In this document: positions 11,003-24,225 of the stretch, in pieces | Layout: every line of letters begins with the position of its first letter | How positions within the stretch are numbered: the first letter of the stretch is position 1 | Assembly: GCA_013397115.1 (NCBI GenBank) | Contig: VWZW01005507.1 | Coordinates: 2,955,237-3,019,236, forward strand | From: Edolisoma coerulescens | Taxonomy: Eukaryota > Chordata > Aves > Passeriformes > Campephagidae | Length of the DNA: 64,000 bases | Direction of reading: 5' to 3' | Position numbers and translations under genes: made by a program | Notes under the pieces: generated by a model | What the model was told of the DNA's origin: nothing | What the model saw: the letters and a program-made list of their open reading frames with translations, nothing else | The model's database searches: none

Positions 11003-12008
11003 AAATTTAGCCTCAATATGCACAGAGGTGCCTGCACATCCCCTGCTGTTAAGGAGCCTGTGTGCACAAGCACAAAATTTAGGAGTGTAACATTTTCCAA
11101 TTATTCCCTTTCCTGTAGATTTTTTCCTGCTCACCAATGTGTAAAATAAAGAGACCCAAAGAGTCAGACAACAGCAGTTTGTTGCCATGCACATGACAGC
11201 AGTTGTGCTGGGGCCTCACTAAGTGTGTGCCTCATAAAGTAGATTATTCAAATCACACAAGTAGAATCCAGAATAATAGAATAAAGAGAAAGCATGAGGT
11301 TTGGGGGGGTGTGGTTTTCTTTTTTTTTAATCTAAACAAACATTTAAAGAAGAGCATCCTGGTGAGGAAGAGGATGTTGTTAGGTTACACAATTCACCTT
11401 ATAATTGTTAATGGAGTTGGAGTAAGTGCAAAGGCAGAGACAAACTTTATATAGTCCATCACAAAGAACAGGTATCCATTATAATACCACAGGTATTAGC
11501 CCTGCCTGCCTGTTAGATAAATTTAGGGATCTTCTCCATCTTTTAAAACCATTATTTTTCTATATTTTTCCAGATTTGGCCACAAATCAAATCACAGTTG
11601 CTCAAAGTGCTGAGTATAAAAGAGAGACAAGACTTTGCAATCTCAGCCTGGCCACACAATTAACCCCAAAGCAAGAACCACCAAAAAAAGGTCTCAGCTC
11701 CCACAGTTCTACCCAGGGGAAAGGGGGATCCCTCCTCCCAGCCCTGCTTTCCTGGGATAACAGCAAACAGCTTAGAAAAGACACGGGAACAGAAACCTGG
11801 GAAATATTCAGCCTGTGCTTCAGCACTCCTGTGAGACCCTGAGTACAAGAGGAGGAGGAAAACACATGGGAAAGGGGAAGTCTGGCCGTGTACTTCTCGA
11901 CCCAAAATTGAATTTTATTTGTTAAACTACTGCTTAAAAAAGAGTTTAAAAATCCCTGCCAGCTTTCAGACCCAAAGGGCTCCTGGATACACTACAGCAT
12001 CTTTCTTA

Positions 12009-12023
12009 CCACAAGGTGGCATC
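12009..12023 (+). promoter_or_regulatory. CTCF-like site, weak
   Basis: CCACAAGGTGGCATC agrees with CCASYAGRKGGCRSY at 13 of 15 positions (mismatches at the fifth base and at the 14th). It points opposite to the similar site at 3804-3818, giving a divergent pair. At 64 kb scale, 13/15 matches are expected now and then by chance. Confidence 0.2.
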
Positions 12024-13354
12024 TTCTTATTTTTATATAAAACATCTGAATATTTACATAATTTGAATAATTTTCAACACCTGAACGTTTCTGGGGTTTT
12101 TTTGTGACAGCCATTTAACATCTGTGCAGATACCCAGTGATGATGTTAGACTTCACCTCACAAATGCTCATGGAAGTTTCTGTGGCTGCTTTTCATGGAC
12201 CTGTTCACACCCATCACACACGCACTGAATCCCCTCCCCAACAACGTGCTGACAACACTCACAGGAACCCACAAATACTCCTTGAAAATTCCAGGGCAAG
12301 CCAAATTAAGAATTTACAGCACGTGTTCAAAATGCTGAGCTTTCTCCCCAAACTCCTATTGAAAAAGCACATTACTGGATATCTCAGCATGCAGATATTT
12401 TAAAATATAACACAGAAACCCACTGAAGCCAGGGAACTTTACACTCCAGACTCTATAACATAACTCAAACCAATTCTACAAACACAGGAAAATGCATAAA
12501 AAGCATCAGCAGGGTTTTGTTCAAATCTGCCCAGATCACTACTAATAAAACCCGTATGAGAAGTCAAAAGGGAAAAGTTTAAAGCCTCTGTCTCTAACAA
12601 CTTTCATTTGGCACAGTCACTGGTCTCGTTCCAAAGGTGAAGATTTTCAGCTCATCAAGAGCACAATGTCCAGTGACAATGTTCAACTTAACACAAGTGG
12701 GAATTACTGCACAAAGTGAGAAATCAGAGCACTGAGTTCCCGTGACAGAACTCGGTCTGACCCCACTGCTCTGCAATTGCTTTAAAAGCAGGAGAGAAAA
12801 AGGGAGATTTTTATTTTTAAAATACTACAAGTTCATTAAATATGATCCCACATCTGCCGATTCAACTGCAAAGCTGCTGGTGACTTCCAAAGGCTGTGGA
12901 CTCGTGCTCCTGTCCCATAGCTAAGAGAAGTTTAACTTGCATAGTACACCAGAAAGTGAGAGAAATTTCATGCCAAAACTTTTTCAGGACGAAATTCAAA
13001 TTTAATGCTTCTGAGATGTTTCAGAAATTCTTCTCTGCTTCCTCAAACTGGTCTTAACTACGAAATTTTATCTCACATGCTCATCTATTGCTAAGTTCAC
13101 TTGACTTTATCTTTTAAAAGAAAATTGGCTTGGTTCCTTAATTTGAGGCAATTTATCTCAAAGAAATTTTAATTTTAGATGCTTGATTGTGAAATGAAGG
13201 GTTTTGAGTTAAAGGGAAGAATTTTCTCCTTCACAGACAACAGTTTCTAGGCACGGTAATTCTGAACATTGCACCACTGGAGAAGAGCATCAGAATATTT
13301 CTAAACCTGATTCTTCCCTCCCTCTTTAAGCAAGATATTGGACACATATTTTTG

Positions 13355-13390
13355 CCTTCCATGTGCCTCAGTTTCCCCCCACTGTGTCTC
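13355..13390 (+). mobile_element. Possible MIR-like relic
   Basis: The 16-nt string 'gtgcctcagtttcccc' is the most recognisable part of the MIR 3' half ('ctgtgcctcagtttcccc' followed by 'atctgtaaaatggg'). Here the 'ctgtaaaatggg' continuation is missing and the upstream 'gtgacc...cactta' block is not visible, so only a scrap can be argued. It could be coincidence. Confidence 0.35.
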
Positions 13391-16300
13391 ACCTGAGACC
13401 CCCATCCAAGAGGTGGATGTGCAGATCCTGATCTGCTTGCCTGGGAATGAGTAACTTCCCTTGATAGCAGAACCAGGGATCGGTTTAAGAGTAGTGAGAC
13501 TGGGCTGCAATCAGCTGCAAACGCAAATGAAGCAATGGCTCCAGCCATTACGTTTATTCCCAATTATTTGCAGCTGCAAAAACATGCAGACAATATTTTT
13601 CATGCACAAAATGCCATTTTTGGCCCCAGACAAAAATCAGGTCCTATCTCTTATCTACTGTTCTGGTAAAGCTTTCAGAAAGCAAGTCCTAGAGCACTGA
13701 ACTCATGTCTAGGAGACCATCTGCAAACCAAATTATTTCCAGAATTACCCAGTGAAGCCATGTCACTTGGAAGAGACAGGCATGATTATTGCTTCTAAGG
13801 TTACCTGAGAGCTGAAAATACAGAAACTCCCCACTCCTGAATGCACAAGCAATGGGTGCTTGTACAAGCACACTACAAATGACACAGCTCCACCTCAAGT
13901 AGAAAACAACTTGTCAAACCCGGAGAAAACTCCTGAGGGAATTTTAAAGGGTATTCCTTTACAACTAACTAGCCTGTAAAAATTACTTAGTTTTGATTTA
14001 ATGGCAAGTAGGTAAGAACAAAAACAATCCTGTGCAGTATCACTAAGCAGTTCTCTAGATGTTTGGAGCCAAACCAATCAAGGAGACAGTTGTATAAATG
14101 ATCTTTTCTAGTTCCAGTGGAGCTGCTCTAATTTAGGAGCTGAAACTCTGGCCTAACACAGGAAACATCAGCACAAAGCCCAATTTCACTTTGCTGAACA
14201 TGATCTTAGTGGTAATTTTTTTTTGTCAGACAATATCTTGATTTGTGTGCAGAAGATACAACCTGAGCAATTGCCCAGGTGTTTGAAGCACAGGATGTGA
14301 CATCCTTGAGCACAGGACTTGGCTCATGGCTTCAGTCTATTCTGGGCTATTAATTAATGCTTAGAAAGAGAAATGCTACCAACAAAACAACTCAGGGGCA
14401 AAATCCTCTGTGCTGAAGTGAAAAGGAAGATTCCTGGTTCCTTTACTGGGGGGCTGAAATCCTCCATTGGACACCAGCTGGCCTAGCAGAGAAACTGTGA
14501 CAATTCAAAGAAGTATTAAACTCCTCTTCTATGTTTTACTCTTCACACCAGATAAATTCATGTGGCTCAGTCAGTTCTGCTCAGAAACTGGGGAACACCC
14601 CACAGAACACACAGATATTTGCTGGTCCTCACGTCCAACTTACCTTCACCGTTCCGTGTCTGAGACCCTTCCCTGAGCAGCACAATCACCCCTCAAACAG
14701 CACCTGGTCCAGCAGCATCTCTGCTGTTATCATCACATCTCCTCTGCATTATCTTGAGCTCTTTTGCTCTATACCAGAATTTACCAATTTAAATTAAAAG
14801 CCCCCCCAGCATTAACAGTTACCATGGCTCACATGCAAGACTCTGCTGTTATTCCACATTACAAAGCAGCACTGAAGGCATTCACAATCCCAATATGCTT
14901 CGTGTTAGCAGCTGGCTTTTCCATGGCAGCTATTTCAAGCTACCTCTCTATGAATTGCAAGAGAGGTATCAATAATTTCCAGCTAAATCAATACATTTTG
15001 CCTAGAAACCAGAGTTCTTCCACATGTTGGTATAAGAAAATGAAAAGCAGATCTTTTATTTTGGGCTTCTCTGTTATTCTCATAAATAAGTGGAGCAGAC
15101 AGCCGGCATCTCCTTATAGTTCACTCCACATTTCCTTTAATTTTTCAATGCAAAGTTATTTAGCAGAGAGTCATTAATAGAATTTCTTCAAAGAGAGAAG
15201 CATTATTAGATATGTTAAATCTCACCAACGTTGCTTCACAGCTGTAGCCATGGATTTTTTTAGGCATTAATTGAACATCTGTGCACTTTAATTAATTTGA
15301 ACAAAATGCAATGGGGAAAAAAAAAAAGGCAACAGTAGGTACTGTTGAATTTAAGGAACTAATTTTAGTTTTCCAAACTCCCTCAAATAATGACTCTTTT
15401 ATGCACACATTAGAGCCTTAGCAGAGGTTATTTATCATGTGGCCACCCTGCACCGGGCAAGGATGATGCACCTACACAACCCTTGCAGCACTCAGAGAAG
15501 CTGCCTAAAGTATCCAAGAGAAATGATGGAGAAGGATTGTCTTGACCTGTCCTTAAGCACCCAAAAAAGATCAAACTGTACCAACAAAACCGAGGCCTGC
15601 TGCACACACAGTCTGGAATTGTCAGCCACAGGCGACGCCGTGCAAGACAAACCTGTAAGCACCATCCCCACTTAGGATCACACCCTTTACAGCAACCCTG
15701 AAGAAAAAATAGGAACATTTTCTGCAGAAATGGTATGAACTGGGTGAAGGTGAGACTTCTGAGTCTTTCGAGATCTCCTTTAACAACTACTTGTCTGAGG
15801 GATGACACTCACTGAAGAGCTTAAATAATTAACCTGTGAGGAACATTAAAGGAACAAATAGTGTGTAGAAAGCAACTTATTCCCTCGTCCCCTTGTCTAT
15901 ACTGTAGCTTTTTCTCACAAAGACATATCACTGCTCATACTGCACTAAAGCATTATTGTTTGCTATTCTGCAAAACATTCCAGGTACCACTTCAAATTAC
16001 AGGGAAAAAAAAGGTGCCAAGGAAACACAACTTTTAAGACAGATTAAAGCATGGAACACCATAATTCCAAAGCTCTCCTGTTGAATCAGATGATCATAAC
16101 TACTGGAGACTATTTTGAAACACTTTTTGTGGTGTTGGGACTATTTAATGTCATGTTCAAATCACTCTGAGGCTGTTTGGTGTTTTTGTTGTGTTGCTGC
16201 TCATGAGAATACAACTTCCTGGCACATTCCCAGCACGAGATGCATTGGAGTAACCCCGGGGCTGCCCTTTGGCTGGCACTGGGATGCCAGATTCCAAGCA

Positions 16301-16439
16301 GGTAAGAAGTTTCCCCACGCACACTCCCAGCGTTCAGCTGCTCATAATCTGCAGTGCTCACAATTTATCATCGAACCCCGAGCCTCGCTGCCAACTCATC
16401 AAAGTGGCCACTGGATGCATCTGATCAAGTCTGAGCATC

Positions 16440-16770
16440 TGGCTCTTCCCTGTTCCTGACATTAGCACAGACAACAGAATCAGTGGACTATTGAATGCAA
16501 TTACAGTAAGCGAGACAGACAATAAAGATTGATAGCGCCTTCTCTTTTTATCACATACAAAACTAGTGGGGGTTAAAGCTTTGCCTTGAGCTGCCTTCAT
16601 TTAACAATGATTGAAAATATGCAATTGTGATGGTAAAACACTGCAGCCTGTACCACTTCATTTACTGGACACATTATCAAATTAAATGAAAAGTGAACTG
16701 CCAAAAGCAACAGTTATTATATATTAATGATGAATATTTACTTAGCATTGTTCACAAATCACACCAAGAA
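16440..16770. promoter_or_regulatory. Candidate conserved non-coding element, AT-rich
   Basis: Unique sequence with SOX-like ACAAT strings ('gacaataaagattg', 'aacaatgattg') and TAAT-type cores ('attaatgatgaat'), with no simple repeats. The composition fits a developmental CNE but also ordinary AT-rich avian DNA. Supported only by style. Confidence 0.15.
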
Positions 16771-17806
16771 CAGAATCCTTCTTGTTATCTTCTTTGCAGG
16801 CTACAGATGAGTAGTTTAACATTTCCATGTTTACGTTAAATCTTCTGTCTACAAATCTCGAAATTCAGACACGTGCGAATGGTTTTGTGACCATCCATGT
16901 GGTTACAAATGTGTAATTAATAAAATGCTCCAGCAGTAAATGAATCCTAATTGCTGCAGGGATTCTTTACCTCAAATCACTGTTGGTATTCTTGAAAATA
17001 CTTCAGTAACCAGAGAAACTACAGAAAATCAGTATTTTGTTTCCAGCAGGCTGTTACATGGTGGCTTGTGGGGCGTGCAACAGCTTCCAACAAATGGAAG
17101 ATCCAGGAGAAGCCAACATCGTGGATTTATCATGATCCATCTGTTGTATGGGTTTTCAAAGTGGTTACTGGTCTTTGGTTACTGCTAAAAATATGTGGTA
17201 CTTTGGAACCGCACCGATAAGAAAGCAGAGTTTTGCAAGTGAATGATTATTTTGCTTTAAAGTTTAACTCCTTGTTCTACAGAAGCCATGTTAACAACAA
17301 CATTCCTGCCTCAAATTACAGCCAAATCATGTGCCAGCGGGTGCCAATAACCTGTGGAATGACAGAGCTGCTCACTTCATGGATATGGCCTAGTTTGTAT
17401 TGATTTTTTTAGTAGATAAACCAAGAAATTTCTTTATCAGAGTGTCATGTCAGCATCGATGCCACACAGAAATTAAGAAAAAATGTTCTTTCCTACAACC
17501 TCAAAACTGAACTAAACAATAACTCCACTGTCAGTACTGTTAAAAAAAACCCCCAAACTCCACATATTTCTGGTCAATTTTAGATCAACTGCAAGAAAGC
17601 AGTAGTTGGACCACATGTGGTGCTGGTACTGCCGGGTTTGGGGTTCCATATCCCACAAATGCAAACATCTGGTCCTTGTCAGGCACTGATATCTGTGCAG
17701 GCAGATTTTAGTGATGTGAAGAGCTCTGCTTGCTCCAGAACAGCTCTTGATGCAGGCACTAAGGTCTGTGCAAATGGCATGGTGAGATATATGAGACTAA
17801 ATGACT

Positions 17807-17840
17807 AAACTTTAAATAAAAAACTAAAGTTTAAATAAAA
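17807..17840. repeat. Short duplication with hairpin, AAACTTTA / TAAAGTTT
   Basis: AAACTTTA (17807-17814) and TAAAGTTT (17825-17832) are perfect inverted arms around a 10-nt loop. The stretch can also be read as two direct copies of 'a(c/g)tttaaataaaa'. It is a minor local structure in AT-rich DNA. Confidence 0.7.
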
Positions 17841-20800
17841 GTAGGCATTGGCTTTTTTGCCCTATGTGCAGCCCAGGGGAGGAAAAGAAAGCCATTCTTA
17901 AACACTCACTTATCCCTGAGCTGTATTCTCCCAATTTTCCTTCTTTTTTCAAGCAAACCAATTACATTCCAGGAATTTGATTTTTACAAATTGTTGCTGT
18001 AAAGGCACTGTGGACTAAACAATACAAAAGAAGAAAACTGAGGAAAGAAGTTTGTTTTTTCTGGCCATATGCTGGCATATAAACAATAAAAGTGACAAAC
18101 ACACAAATATGCCACAATGGAAAACTATGTGCAGATCCCACGCAGTAAATTGAAAAAGCAACATGCTGGATGGTTCTGTTTAACAATAGTGCAAAAATAA
18201 CTGTAGGAAACTCTGGCTAAGGCGGCCCACAGACAGTTTCGGAAGGGAGGCATCAATTGACAAACTACAAGTAGAACAAATGAATTATCTTAAGCCTACT
18301 GAAAACAGGAAACCAAGGACACTTCTATTTTCAAATGACATTTATTATCACTCCCCCCTCCCCTTTTTAAGCAGAAAACAAAGCTAAATTTGACCAAAAT
18401 TTTTTCAAGAAACACAATCATTTTATTATGTTGCCATTAGCTGGAAGCATCAAGAGAAACGTTAAGTAGAGGGTTTTTTTTTTTCCATCTAAGCCACTTT
18501 TTCCATTTGAATTTCCATAAAAAGAAACAATGATCTGTTCCACAAAGCTAGAGAACTATTGAAACTTGGTTTGCAGTGATCACTTTTTGCTCTGCCACAC
18601 CACCTCATGCCCCTCATCGTGCAAAGGACAGCAGTGAATGCTGTGGTTTGTCCCACTGCTGCTGCCAACGGAGAGAAATGGCATCAAATGAGCCCTGTCC
18701 ATCTTTTCCTCAGTGAGGTATCCCCATCCCATATCCAGACTCGGGTAATTATGCAACTCATAAAACATAATGACTTTGAGACGTCGCTCTCCTTGCAAAC
18801 AGGTTTAGAAATGCCAAAGTCACTGCAGGGAGAAGAGGAGCACACCACGGGCTGAACCTCGCGTCCTCGGAAAGCTGGGCTGGATGTGAGGTGCACTCGG
18901 GAAGGCAGCAGCTGAATGCCTTCACAGGAGGCTACAGCATTGCCCTGGAATTTTGTTTTGGAAAATTGCACTGAACTGACAGTCACAGGGAAAAAAATTC
19001 CACCAAGAAAAACAAAAGTTAAAAATTCTAACCTTGATCTGCCTCAAGTCTGGGAGGAGCTGACAGCTCTGCTCATCCATTAGGGAAAGGCACAGTCCCC
19101 ACACCTCAGGGAGAGCCATTTTTAGGGATAATCAATTGCATCACAGTCACAAGAATCAACAAATGTAGATATAGATAAAGGGAATAGAGATTCTGATTTT
19201 CACAAAAGCTGTACTTTGCATTTCCATATTCCTCCAATGTATTTCAGTCAAGATATTGTCCAGCTGCCTCATATTTCAACAGGACAGGAATAATCAAGTC
19301 AGACATGTGCCAGAGTCACTAGACTGGAGAGATTCTGTTGTCTAAGGTCTTCTCTGAAGAGTAATCAGCCTTATTTTTTTCTCTCTCATTTTGCCATTCC
19401 TATTGTGTCAAATAAAAACAAAGACCCAGCCACCAAACCCAAGAGTAAAGTCTCACTCGGTTTCCTCCAACACTGCCAAGACAAGCACAATTCCCAAGGC
19501 ACCCTCTTGCACTTGGGCATTCCCATGAACCTGGTGTGCTCTCCTTCCTCCAGGAAAGGCAGGTGCATTATTGCCAAAAGCCAGCAGTGTGGAATGGCAC
19601 TGCCACCACACACTTCCACACATCAGCAGATACAGATGAATTTAGCACCCCTCCAAATAAGAAAATTTGCTCACTGATTTTAAAATATTGCCATGTGGCA
19701 ATGGAATAGGTCACACAGCCAAAATACTACCTGAAAAATACAATCAGAAAATATTTTGGTGTATATTCCTAAACCTAGCACAATATTCTTGAATCCCTTC
19801 TGAGCTCTGACACAAACCTTTGCTGTGGCATCAGACAAGAAACCCAACACCTTGTCTGCATCTGCCTCAACAATGCCGTAATTTATTCATTGCTTAAAAA
19901 ATACCACAGGTAATAATCCTTTATCCACAAATATCACAAGTTCGGGGAAAGAGCTTGTTTCAGCCACTTTGTCAGAGGCATGAAATAGGCAATATCATGC
20001 AAGATGAGAAATCTGAAAAGAATATTTAGTGCGGAATGGAAAAACTGCTGTTGTCTAACATAAAAAGGTCCAGTGTAGTCATGCTTTGATATTGCCCAAA
20101 AGCTAAATCATGTTATTCTCAGAACACCTTCAGCATCATCCCCTCCCAGTCAAAAACTGATTCTGGATTTTGCGATGTCGCAAGAAAAGAAACGGACTCA
20201 GTATGGAATATGCAAAATATAAACTTGGTAAATTCTGAAAGAGATTCTTCTCATCACCTACTTGATTTAAAGCCAGTTTCTTTAAAAATACTTAACTAAG
20301 CCTTTACTCACACTTTTAAAAACTAAAGTCTGAAATGGGCACAGAGGAGGTTTGGGTCATCCTGCCTGTCCACCTCTGAGACCAAAAAAGACAATTGTTC
20401 ACAGTGATAAGACCTTCACAGGTATTTAGAGGGTGACTGGATTGCAACAAAATCCAGTGCAGGACATCTGTTCAGTGAACCTCACACCTCATCAAGGCAG
20501 CTTTTTATTTGCTTCTTTCTGCCCCCACTGTCAGGTTCCTGTCATTCTAAGTCACAGTCACATTTTGTAAGCAAGATGGAGCATCTTCAAAAGTTAATTA
20601 CAGCTGTGCTGGGCTTCTTCAGCAGAGGCAAAAAGGGAAATGTTCTGTTTCATGGTGGTTTTGAATCAAATCTTGTCCTTAGTGAGGGTCCAGAGTGGAG
20701 AGATGCAAAAGTCTCTCTCAAGGCCCTTCAGTGAGGGGAGGCAGGTTTTGTAGACACCCTCCAAAACCCGCTGGGAAAGGCTGAAAACGCTCAGAGGTCA

Positions 20801-23151
20801 GAATTTTCCTTTGCAGATCCCTGTCTCCCTTTATTGACTGCAGAGGAATCCCAGCACAACTCATCTCCTATTTAGACACCTTGAACAACGACCTAAAGCC
20901 AAGAAGATGGGTCAGGATACTGCAAGAGAAGCCACCAAATAGGAGCAGGCCTTTGGCAGCCCTCCCACACGAGCTGGAGCTCAGTACTGGGCTGTCTATG
21001 TTTCAATTCCATGTGTGGGAAAAAGGATAACGCCCCTGCCCCAACTCACAAGGGCACAATAAACACATCCATGATTATTATGCCCCCTGAAAACATGGTA
21101 ATGAAGGTTGTAAGTATGAGCACCACCATTAGAAATGTTTCTGTGCATTGAGTGCCACTTACCAGCTCTCCTTGTCCTGCAGAGCTTCCTTAGGCAGGGA
21201 TCCTGTGGCAGATCTTGCAGTGACCTTGGCCTGTGCCCACCAGAAGCTTTGGAGCATTTGTGAGCAAGGGCTGGGCTGATGCCCCTCCAGCGGCACAGAT
21301 GTGGCTCTGCTTGGCAGGACGTCCACAGAGGATGGTGGCAGATGCTTCTGGTTTGATTTCTTTAATTGCTCTGTGATTTCTCAGAGTCTCCTCAACTGCT
21401 AAATTCCATTACCACCTCCATTGCCCGACCAGTCCCCTTGGCACAACAAATACAACTTCCAAAGGCGACCCAAGGGACTCCAACCCCAGAGTGCAAAAGT
21501 CTTTGGTGATGACCCTGCAGCAACCCCTGCTCAGCTTCAGCAGATGAGCACAAGCAGGAAGGCAGAGCTTACTCCCCAGCCACAAAACCCAATTCCTTAA
21601 AAGCCTTCCAAGGTGCCATTTTCCACCTCTTTCCCTGCACTATTTCACGTAAGGGAGGATGCTGTACCCCACTGGCATCACTTTTCCTCATCAGGCATTT
21701 CATAGCAAAAATACTGTCATTTAAATCCTTGAAAAATTATAATTTTAGTTAATTCTGAGATAGAGCAGGGAGTCAGAACATGTCCCCCTTCTGAAGAATC
21801 CCTTCTCTGGTTTGAGCGTGAAGCTGAAATCAGTGAAGTTGTAGAGTGCACTGATGGGAAACTGAGAAAGAGAAGGAAAATGGCAACTATTGGACTACTC
21901 CTTAATCAGGACTAAAAATTCAGGCACATAAAACTGGTGAAAAATAACTGGTTTACAGCTAAAAGCACAAACAGAGGAAATCTTGACTGAGGGCAAAACA
22001 AGAATGTCAACATTACCTTAGAAATGCCTCAGCCCAGTCTCTCAGTCCAAAGATCTCTTCAAAGCAGCTGGTTCAGGCTCTGCAAATTCAAATAATAACA
22101 AAAATATAATTAAGACCAAAAAAAATTATTATAATCATTCTGGAAGATCTTATTAAAAGAGTTAATAAAAGATACTATTCCCCTTCCTTTAGCCCATATC
22201 TGCCCAGGAGAAGGGGACAGAGCTGTAGGAGGGACAGCTGGACATTTGGAGAGCCCTGAACACAGCAGCAGAGGGGCACGGTTGGCTCACCAAGAGATAA
22301 TTGCTTCTCCCCTCTCTTCCCTAAATGTGATAAAAATGAAATTATTTAAAAATTAGAGGCATTTAGAGTAACAGCCCTCCAAATGCACAGTATTTATTCT
22401 TTCTCTCATTGCCCACAGTTTATGGCATTGTCTGGCTTTGGGTGTGCTTTGCTGGTTTTTTCCCTCCTCAGTTTACTCAGTAGAAGGCTCACACTGATCT
22501 CATCAATAAGAAATGAATTTTGGTAACTTTCAAAACCACTATATTATTTTTCCTTTTATTTGTAGTGAGTTTTTCTTCTCTCGGTGGTATTACTGCAATA
22601 AGTCAGTCATTATTTCTTTATGTTTTCCCTCCTTTCTTTAGTATTTCATTTCCCTTTACAGCACGTCTCGTGATCACAAAGAAAACAGAGACACTTATTT
22701 CTTTTAACAGTTGAAATTGCTGCAAGTGATTTAACTGTCATTTAATCTGATTCCTCTCTTCTGTCTGTGGAGAAATATGTTTAATGTACTGGAAATTATG
22801 TTAATAAGAAAAAGCATTATCTCATTTAATGAAATAAATATACAAATATTTCAAAATAAAATAAAGAGGCAATCTTCACTGAGGAAAAAAAGTCTCTTAT
22901 GGTTTGCATAAAATAAACAAATGAGAAAAATTAACGAATACATTGAAATATACTGACAAAAATTATGCCTAAACTCAAAAGGGAAAAAAAAAGACAAGGT
23001 GACTGAATTGCATCTCACCTAATCAGATGCTTTGTGAGACAACACAGAAGGAAGCTCAAAGGATCACAGTACAAATTATTTTTTTAAAAGATGTTTTTAC
23101 CGTAGGCTAAACTTTTTTCTCCTCCTTTTAAAATCCCTCAGTTTTCCTGCC

Positions 23152-23168
23152 TTTTTTTTTTTTTTTTT
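23152..23168 (+). repeat. T17 homopolymer
   Basis: Seventeen consecutive T, preceded by a loosely pyrimidine-rich stretch from about 23110. It sits just upstream of the AT-rich TCF/LEF-like cluster at 23180-23430. Confidence 0.95.
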
Positions 23169-23179
23169 GCTGTTATTTC

Positions 23180-23430
23180 ATTTTCTTCAATTGGCATCAA
23201 AATAATATTTATTGTTTAATGACTTTGATTGCTTCATCCTTTAATTATCTTTGATCCTGTGCCACAAAACATATTTAATTTATGGCAAAGAACTTTGAGC
23301 CCCTCTGATTTAGTTAATTGTAACAATCAATAACTCTGTTTCTAAGCTTTTCCATTCTGAAGGATGTAACTAGCATGCACTAAGGTTAAACAAATATTGT
23401 TAGTGGGGAGAGAAAAACTTGTAGCAATTA
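23180..23430. promoter_or_regulatory. Candidate enhancer with TCF/LEF-like site cluster
   Basis: Three CTTTGA(T/G) sites lie in 77 bp on the + strand: CTTTGAT at 23223-23229, CTTTGAT at 23249-23255 and CTTTGAG at 23293-23299. CTTTGWW is the TCF/LEF core that receives Wnt/beta-catenin signals. They are embedded in homeodomain-type TAAT/ATTA strings ('ttaattatc', 'gttaattgtaacaatc') with no repeats until the T17 run at 23152. The cluster could arise by chance in AT-rich DNA. Confidence 0.3.
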
Positions 23431-24112
23431 TGTAATAAAAGCATGACCACTGCAACAGAAACACATAATTAGAGATTTAATTACAGACATCAAAACAAAC
23501 TAAAGATGTCAATAAAAAAAAAAAATGTCCTGTGACAAACTGATTTCATTTCCCTGTTCTGCACTTCCAGATCTTCATGTATTTCTCTCGGTTTGCTTGT
23601 TTTTCAGAAATCAAGAGCTCAAAACCCAAAGAAGAGACTCGGTGCCATCCGTTTGGGTGTGACTGTGGTAGGAATTTGATGAAATCCCGGGATTACTTTC
23701 TCACTGGCAGAATCGGTGCCTTCACTGCAGCCCACAGTGGATTTTTTTTAACTCCCCTTTCAAAGGGCCCGGCAGTGCTGAGCGTGCCGTGGTGCCAATT
23801 CCTTTGGGGAGCTGCAGTCACTTGTGTCACGAACCTTCTCGAGGCATTTTCTAAGCACACCAGTTTCTCTCTCTGCTTCCCCACTCCTCACAAAGTGCTG
23901 TGGATCATAACAGCTCCGGCGCAGCCACTTCTGCTACCCAGAATAACCAGCCAGAGTGTGATGTGGAGAGATCTCAAGTGACTTTCTCACTTGAAATCCA
24001 GAGTTTTACTTTCCTCCAGTTCTTCTTTCAGTTTATGGGCTCGCGAGTGGGAATTAGAGCAGGACAGAAGTTGTGCAGTGAATGATTTGGGTCAGTATTA
24101 AACAGGTCACTT

Positions 24113-24225
24113 TTTCATTTTTCAAAAGCACCTAAAAATCCTTACAGTGAAATTCTAAACCCACTGAAGTCAGGAACAAAACTCCCACCAGCTTCAATAG
24201 GGATTTCAACCTGTGCTTCCAGAGT
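24113..24225. repeat. Relic of an ancient amniote palindromic repeat, longest copy
   Basis: Three consecutive blocks match old amniote repeat wording: 'tttttcaaaagcacctaaaa' (about 24119-24138), 'cccactgaagtcagg' (about 24160-24174), and 'aaaactcccaccagcttcaa' followed by 'tagggatttcaac' (about 24178-24210). The family phrase is 'ccactgaagtcaatggcaaa' / 'actcccattgacttcaatgg', which is self-complementary, so strand is undefined. The blocks are in the expected order and spacing, making this the most convincing of the ancient-repeat relics. The formal family name is not known to me. Confidence 0.6.

Larger units (their letters stand above)
9240..13355. other. Non-coding unique DNA
   Basis: It is AT-rich with the ATT microsatellite at 10982-11002. 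Frames include 138 aa at 11426-11842 (+) and 107 aa at 10359-10682 (-), each with antisense competitors and no recognisable domain. I see no RNA gene. Confidence 0.7.
13400..23150. other. Non-coding unique DNA
   Basis: The longest frame is 137 aa at 14764-15177 (+), not recognised and without a plausible start context. From 19678 to 22519 no ATG frame of 60 codons or more exists on either strand, as expected of neutral DNA. The stretch around 20670-22300 is somewhat less AT-rich but yields no exon or repeat that I can name. An A11 run lies at 15317-15327. Confidence 0.7.

Noticed and set aside
14764..15177. 137-aa frame on +
   Set aside because: No recognisable family, and composition and codon choice look like translated AT-rich non-coding DNA.
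16297..16305. Consensus-like 5' splice site CAG|GTAAGA at the end of an open frame starting at 16115
   Set aside because: No convincing acceptor or homologous peptide upstream; such donors occur by chance several times in 64 kb.
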